Positions 6,628-8,843 of a DNA stretch of 8,843 nt are shown one piece after another. The position numbers and the translations under genes were made by a program. Each line of letters starts with the position of its first letter. The stretch's first letter is position 1. The stretch comes from Thermoanaerobaculales bacterium (GTDB lineage Bacteria; Acidobacteriota; Thermoanaerobaculia; Thermoanaerobaculales; Sulfomarinibacteraceae): positions 1 to 8,843 of the forward strand of contig JALOKS010000088.1 in the NCBI GenBank assembly GCA_025456385.1. The letters are read 5' to 3'. The notes under the pieces were generated by a model. That model ran no database searches and had not been told where the DNA came from. It worked only from the letters and a program-made list of their open reading frames with translations.

Positions 6628-7571
6628 GCGGCGACCGCATCGTCGTCCGCGATCTGTCGAAGTTCTACGGCGAGGTGCTCGGCGTCAACCACGTCAACCT
6701 GGAGGTCCGTCCCGGCCTCACCGGCCTGGTCGGCCCCAACGGCTCCGGCAAGAGCACCCTGATGCACCTCCTGACCGGGCTGCTGCGGCCCAGCGGCGGC
6801 TCGATCGAGGTCCTCGGCATCACCCCCGACCGCCCGGAGGAGCTCTTCCGGCTGCTCGGCTACTGCACGCAGTACGACTCGTTCCCCGCCGGCGCCACTG
6901 GCCTCGGCTTCCTCCGCCACGCACTCGCCCTGCACGGCCTGGACCGGGCCGCCGCCGACGAACGCGCCTGGCGGGCGCTCGAGCGGGTCGGCCTCGTCGA
7001 GGCCGCGCGCCGCCGGATCGCGGGCTACTCGAAAGGCATGCGCCAGCGCATCAAGCTCGCCCACGCCTGCTGCCACGACCCGCGCGTGCTGGTCCTCGAC
7101 GAGCCCCTCAACGGCCTCGACCCGATGGGGCGGGCGGAGATGATCGACCTCTTCACGACCCTCGCCCGCGAGGGCCGGCACGTCATCGTCTCGAGCCACA
7201 TCCTCCACGAGGTGGACGCAATCTCCGACGGCGTGATCATGATCCACGGCGGCTCCGTCGTGGCCGAGGGGGCGATCCGCGCGGTGCGCAGCGAGATCAC
7301 CTCGCAGCCGATCCAGGTCCTGATCCGGTCCGACCGGCCGCAGGTCCTGGCCGCCAGGCTCTTCGAGCTCGAGCGCGTGGTCGAGGCGAAGCTCGTCGGC
7401 GACGGCGGGCTGCTGGTCCGGACCCGCGATGCCGACGCCTTCTACACCGAGCTCAACCGCATCGTGCTCGCGACCGGTGCCGAGATCGAGACGGTCGCGC
7501 CTGCCGATGAGAGCGTCCACGCCGTCTACGACTATCTGATCGGCGAGGGTGCCGGAGGGGGGACGACGTGA
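6624..7571 (+). CDS. ABC-2 type transporter ATP-binding protein (second of two)
   Basis: A 315-residue ABC ATPase with Walker A GPNGSGKST (37-45), a true Q-loop glutamine Q83 (GYCTQYD), signature YSKGMRQ (135-141), Walker B and D-loop VLVLDEPLNGLDP (155-167) and switch histidine H192 (VSSHIL). The DEPLNGLDP form has Leu instead of the usual Thr. The C-terminal part (about 225-315) holds a small domain found after the nucleotide-binding domain in many ABC-2 ATPases, ending in a Gly-rich tail (EGAGGGTT). It is clearly different from the first ATPase, so the operon is not a recent tandem duplication. The start is GTG, overlapping the permease 1 stop by 4 bp, with GAGGTGG just upstream. It likely works with permease 2, although crossed pairing with permease 1 is possible. 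Confidence 0.93.
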   Translation: MSGDRIVVRDLSKFYGEVLGVNHVNLEVRPGLTGLVGPNGSGKSTLMHLLTGLLRPSGGSIEVLGITPDRPEELFRLLGYCTQYDSFPAGATGLGFLRHALALHGLDRAAADERAWRALERVGLVEAARRRIAGYSKGMRQRIKLAHACCHDPRVLVLDEPLNGLDPMGRAEMIDLFTTLAREGRHVIVSSHILHEVDAISDGVIMIHGGSVVAEGAIRAVRSEITSQPIQVLIRSDRPQVLAARLFELERVVEAKLVGDGGLLVRTRDADAFYTELNRIVLATGAEIETVAPADESVHAVYDYLIGEGAGGGTT

Positions 7572-8392
7572 GCGCGAGCCCCGACGACCGCGTCCGCCGC
7601 CGTCAGGTCGCGACTCTCGCAGCCGCCGTGATGAGGCGCAGCCTCCTCGGGCGCGGCGCCCTGCCGGTCCTGCTGCTGGTGGCGATGCCCCTCACGCTCC
7701 TGCTCCTGCGCGCTCTCTTCATGCCCGACGCCATGCGCGCCGCCCCCACCCGCGCGACCACGGAGTTCGCGGAGGCCTTCCACTACTTCCTCCTCCGCTT
7801 CATCGTCTTCTTCGCCAACGCCCTGGTCTTCGTGCGCCTGTTCCGCGGCGAGATCCTCGAGCAGAGCTTCCACTACACCCTGCTGGCGCCGCTCAAGCGC
7901 GAGCTGCTGGTCATCGCCAAGTACCTCGGCGGCGTGGCGACCGCGGTCCTCGTCCTCGTCCCGACCACGACCCTCAGCTGGCTGCTCGCCTACCTCCCGC
8001 ACGGCGCCGCCGGGCGCTCGCTGGCGCTTTCCGCCGAAGGTCTCGGCGACCTCGCCGCGTACCTTGTCATCGTCTGCCTCGCGTGCCTGGCCTACGGCGC
8101 GCTGTTCCTGCTCGCCGGCCTCTTCTTCAGGAACCCGATGGTGCCGGCGGTGCTGTTCCTCGGTTGGGAGACGCTGACGCCGTTCCTTCCGCCCTACCTC
8201 AAGGCGCTGAGCTTCGTCCACTACCTCGCGTCCTTCGCCCCGGTGCCGCTGAGCTCGCGCGCCTTCGCCGTGCTCGCGCAGCCGGTCGCGCCGTGGCTCG
8301 CGCTCGTGGCCCTGCTCGCGGCCGCTCTCGCCCTCGTCGCCCTTGCCGCACGCCTGGCCCGCGGCCTCGAGGTCAGCTACGCCGCCGACTGA
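7568..8392 (+). CDS. ABC-2 type transporter permease (second of two)
   Basis: A 274-residue membrane protein with about six TM helices, near residues 29-52, 70-92, 114-140, 160-187, 190-210 and 242-264. Between the second and third helices, RGEILEQSFHYTLLAPLKRE (93-112) is the short amphipathic ABC-2 coupling segment (E-x-x-x-x-x-x-x-x-L-L-x-P-x-x-R/K). The GTG start overlaps the ATPase 2 stop by 4 bp and is preceded by GGAGGGGGG (7554-7562), the strongest Shine-Dalgarno sequence of the operon. It is the last gene of the six-gene unit; a palindromic intergenic element follows. It shows little obvious similarity to permease 1 beyond general architecture. Substrate unknown. Confidence 0.86.
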   Translation: MSASPDDRVRRRQVATLAAAVMRRSLLGRGALPVLLLVAMPLTLLLLRALFMPDAMRAAPTRATTEFAEAFHYFLLRFIVFFANALVFVRLFRGEILEQSFHYTLLAPLKRELLVIAKYLGGVATAVLVLVPTTTLSWLLAYLPHGAAGRSLALSAEGLGDLAAYLVIVCLACLAYGALFLLAGLFFRNPMVPAVLFLGWETLTPFLPPYLKALSFVHYLASFAPVPLSSRAFAVLAQPVAPWLALVALLAAALALVALAARLARGLEVSYAAD

Positions 8393-8401
8393 CCTCGTCC
8401 T

Positions 8402-8518
8402 CGTTCGATCGTTGGAACCTTGGAACGTTCGAGCGTCAGGACGCTCCCGTCCCCCCTTGCGGGGCGCGAGGGCGGGAAAGCGAAACGTTCAACGTTCCAA
8501 CGTTTTAAGATTCGAACG
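8402..8518. repeat. Nested imperfect palindrome of AACGTT / TTGGAAC units
   Basis: The gap after the operon is filled by an inverted structure much richer in A/T than the genes around it. Outer arms CGTTCGA (8402-8408) and TCGAACG (8512-8518) are exact complements. Inside them GTTGGAAC (8411-8418) pairs with GTTCCAAC (8494-8501), and GAACGTT (8423-8429) with AACGTTC (8484-8490). TTGGAAC is repeated at 8412 and 8420. The self-complementary AACGTT occurs at 8424, 8484, 8491 and 8499, so the units repeat every 7-8 bp. Two GC-rich hairpins form the centre. The right end runs into the last codons of murB. It looks like a REP- or MITE-like intergenic element; other copies cannot be checked here. 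Confidence 0.6.
8431..8476. terminator. Double GC-rich hairpin, likely terminator between convergent genes
   Basis: Two stems lie next to each other at the centre of the palindrome. GAGCGT (8431-8436) and ACGCTC (8441-8446) form a perfect 6-bp stem with a CAGG loop. CCCGTCC (8446-8452) pairs with GGGCGGG (8470-8476) with one G-T wobble, and inside it CCCC (8453-8456) pairs with GGGG (8461-8464) around TTGC. The stems share base 8446, so they may compete or stack. No long T-run follows at once, though the murB side has TTTT at 8503-8506. The position between two convergent genes suggests termination in both directions. Confidence 0.45.
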
Positions 8519-8843
8519 GCTGCCTCGTGTCGAAGCCGAGAAACACCGGCTCGGGCCGCAGGGTGATCCCGAAGCGCGCCTCGACTCCGTCGCGGATCTC
8601 GCGCGCCAGCGCGATGAGCTCCGCGGCGCTGCCGCCGCCGTGGTGCACGAGGGCCAGGGCGTGCCGCGAGGAAAGGCCCACGGCTCCCCGCCGCAGGCCG
8701 CGGCCGAAGCCCGCGCGCTCGATGAGCCAGGCGGCCGACAGCTTCTCGAGCCCGGCCCCGGCCGCGAAACGGGGCACGATCTCACCCTCGGCGAGGGCGC
8801 CGCAGGCGCGGGCCCGCGTCTCGACGGCGCCCACCACAGCGGC
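8505..8843 (-). CDS. murB: UDP-N-acetylenolpyruvoylglucosamine reductase MurB (C-terminal part, runs off the window)
   Basis: The last 112 residues of MurB, the cytoplasmic FAD enzyme that reduces UDP-GlcNAc-enolpyruvate with NADPH to UDP-N-acetylmuramate in peptidoglycan precursor synthesis. The C-terminal MurB domain is recognisable by LEKLSAAWLIERAGFGRGLR, then RGAVGLSSRHALALVHHGG, AAELIALAREIRDGVEARFG and ITLRPEPVFLG. The Glu in PEPVFLG corresponds to the conserved C-terminal acid that donates a proton in catalysis. The FAD-binding domain and the true start are beyond position 8843. The gene converges on the ABC operon. Its TAA stop (8507-8505) and last few codons lie within the right arm of the intergenic palindrome. 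The protein ends in an extra FDTRQPFES tail after the normal FLG end, part of which is coded by the repeat arm. Confidence 0.93.
   Translation of the reverse strand, partial: AAVVGAVETRARACGALAEGEIVPRFAAGAGLEKLSAAWLIERAGFGRGLRRGAVGLSSRHALALVHHGGGSAAELIALAREIRDGVEARFGITLRPEPVFLGFDTRQPFES

Noticed and set aside
8414..8437. GGAAC-N16-GTC, which resembles an ECF-type promoter
   Set aside because: It lies within the palindromic repeat, points into the antisense of murB, and GGAAC is simply part of the repeat unit. It would deserve a look only if the repeat proves to be a target of the sigma factor.

Overview
The window is very GC-rich (by eye about 70% or more), densely packed bacterial chromosome. 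Codon use is extreme (third positions almost always G or C), GTG starts are common, and neighbouring genes often overlap. The gene families (a selenodomain-type GT2 glycosyltransferase, an animal-like phenylalanine hydroxylase, FecR and DUF3352-like proteins beside ABC-2 exporters) would suit a deep-branching environmental lineage such as Acidobacteriota or a relative. That placement is inference; no rRNA or other phylogenetic marker is present. I see no tRNA, rRNA, CRISPR array, transposase or phage gene.

Left part (1-1510): the 5' part of a family 2 glycosyltransferase on the minus strand, then a divergent small Rieske [2Fe-2S] protein, with only 32 bp between their starts. The Rieske gene converges on a minus-strand phenylalanine 4-monooxygenase (phhA). 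The two stop codons form the base of a perfect 7-bp hairpin that probably terminates both transcripts. A 132-bp divergent region (1511-1642) carries a plausible sigma-70-type promoter for phhA and the leader of the next operon.

Centre and right (1643-8392): a tight six-gene plus-strand operon in which every junction overlaps (4, 4, 14, 4 and 4 bp). The order is ECF sigma factor; an 871-residue membrane anti-sigma-like protein (zinc-finger ZAS motif, one TM helix, FecR domain, about 530-residue DUF3352-like extracytoplasmic region); ABC-2 ATPase 1; ABC-2 permease 1; ABC-2 ATPase 2; ABC-2 permease 2. The simplest reading is an envelope-sensing switch hard-wired to two ABC-2 transporter half-systems: the FecR/DUF3352-like part senses something outside the membrane, releases the sigma factor, and the transporters act on or help make the signal. 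This is the most interesting system in the window; its substrate and signal cannot be read from the sequence.

Right end (8393-8843): a 112-bp intergenic region filled by a nested imperfect palindrome of AACGTT/TTGGAAC units, AT-richer than its surroundings, around two GC-rich hairpins. It lies between the convergent operon end and the 3' part of murB (UDP-N-acetylenolpyruvoylglucosamine reductase) on the minus strand.
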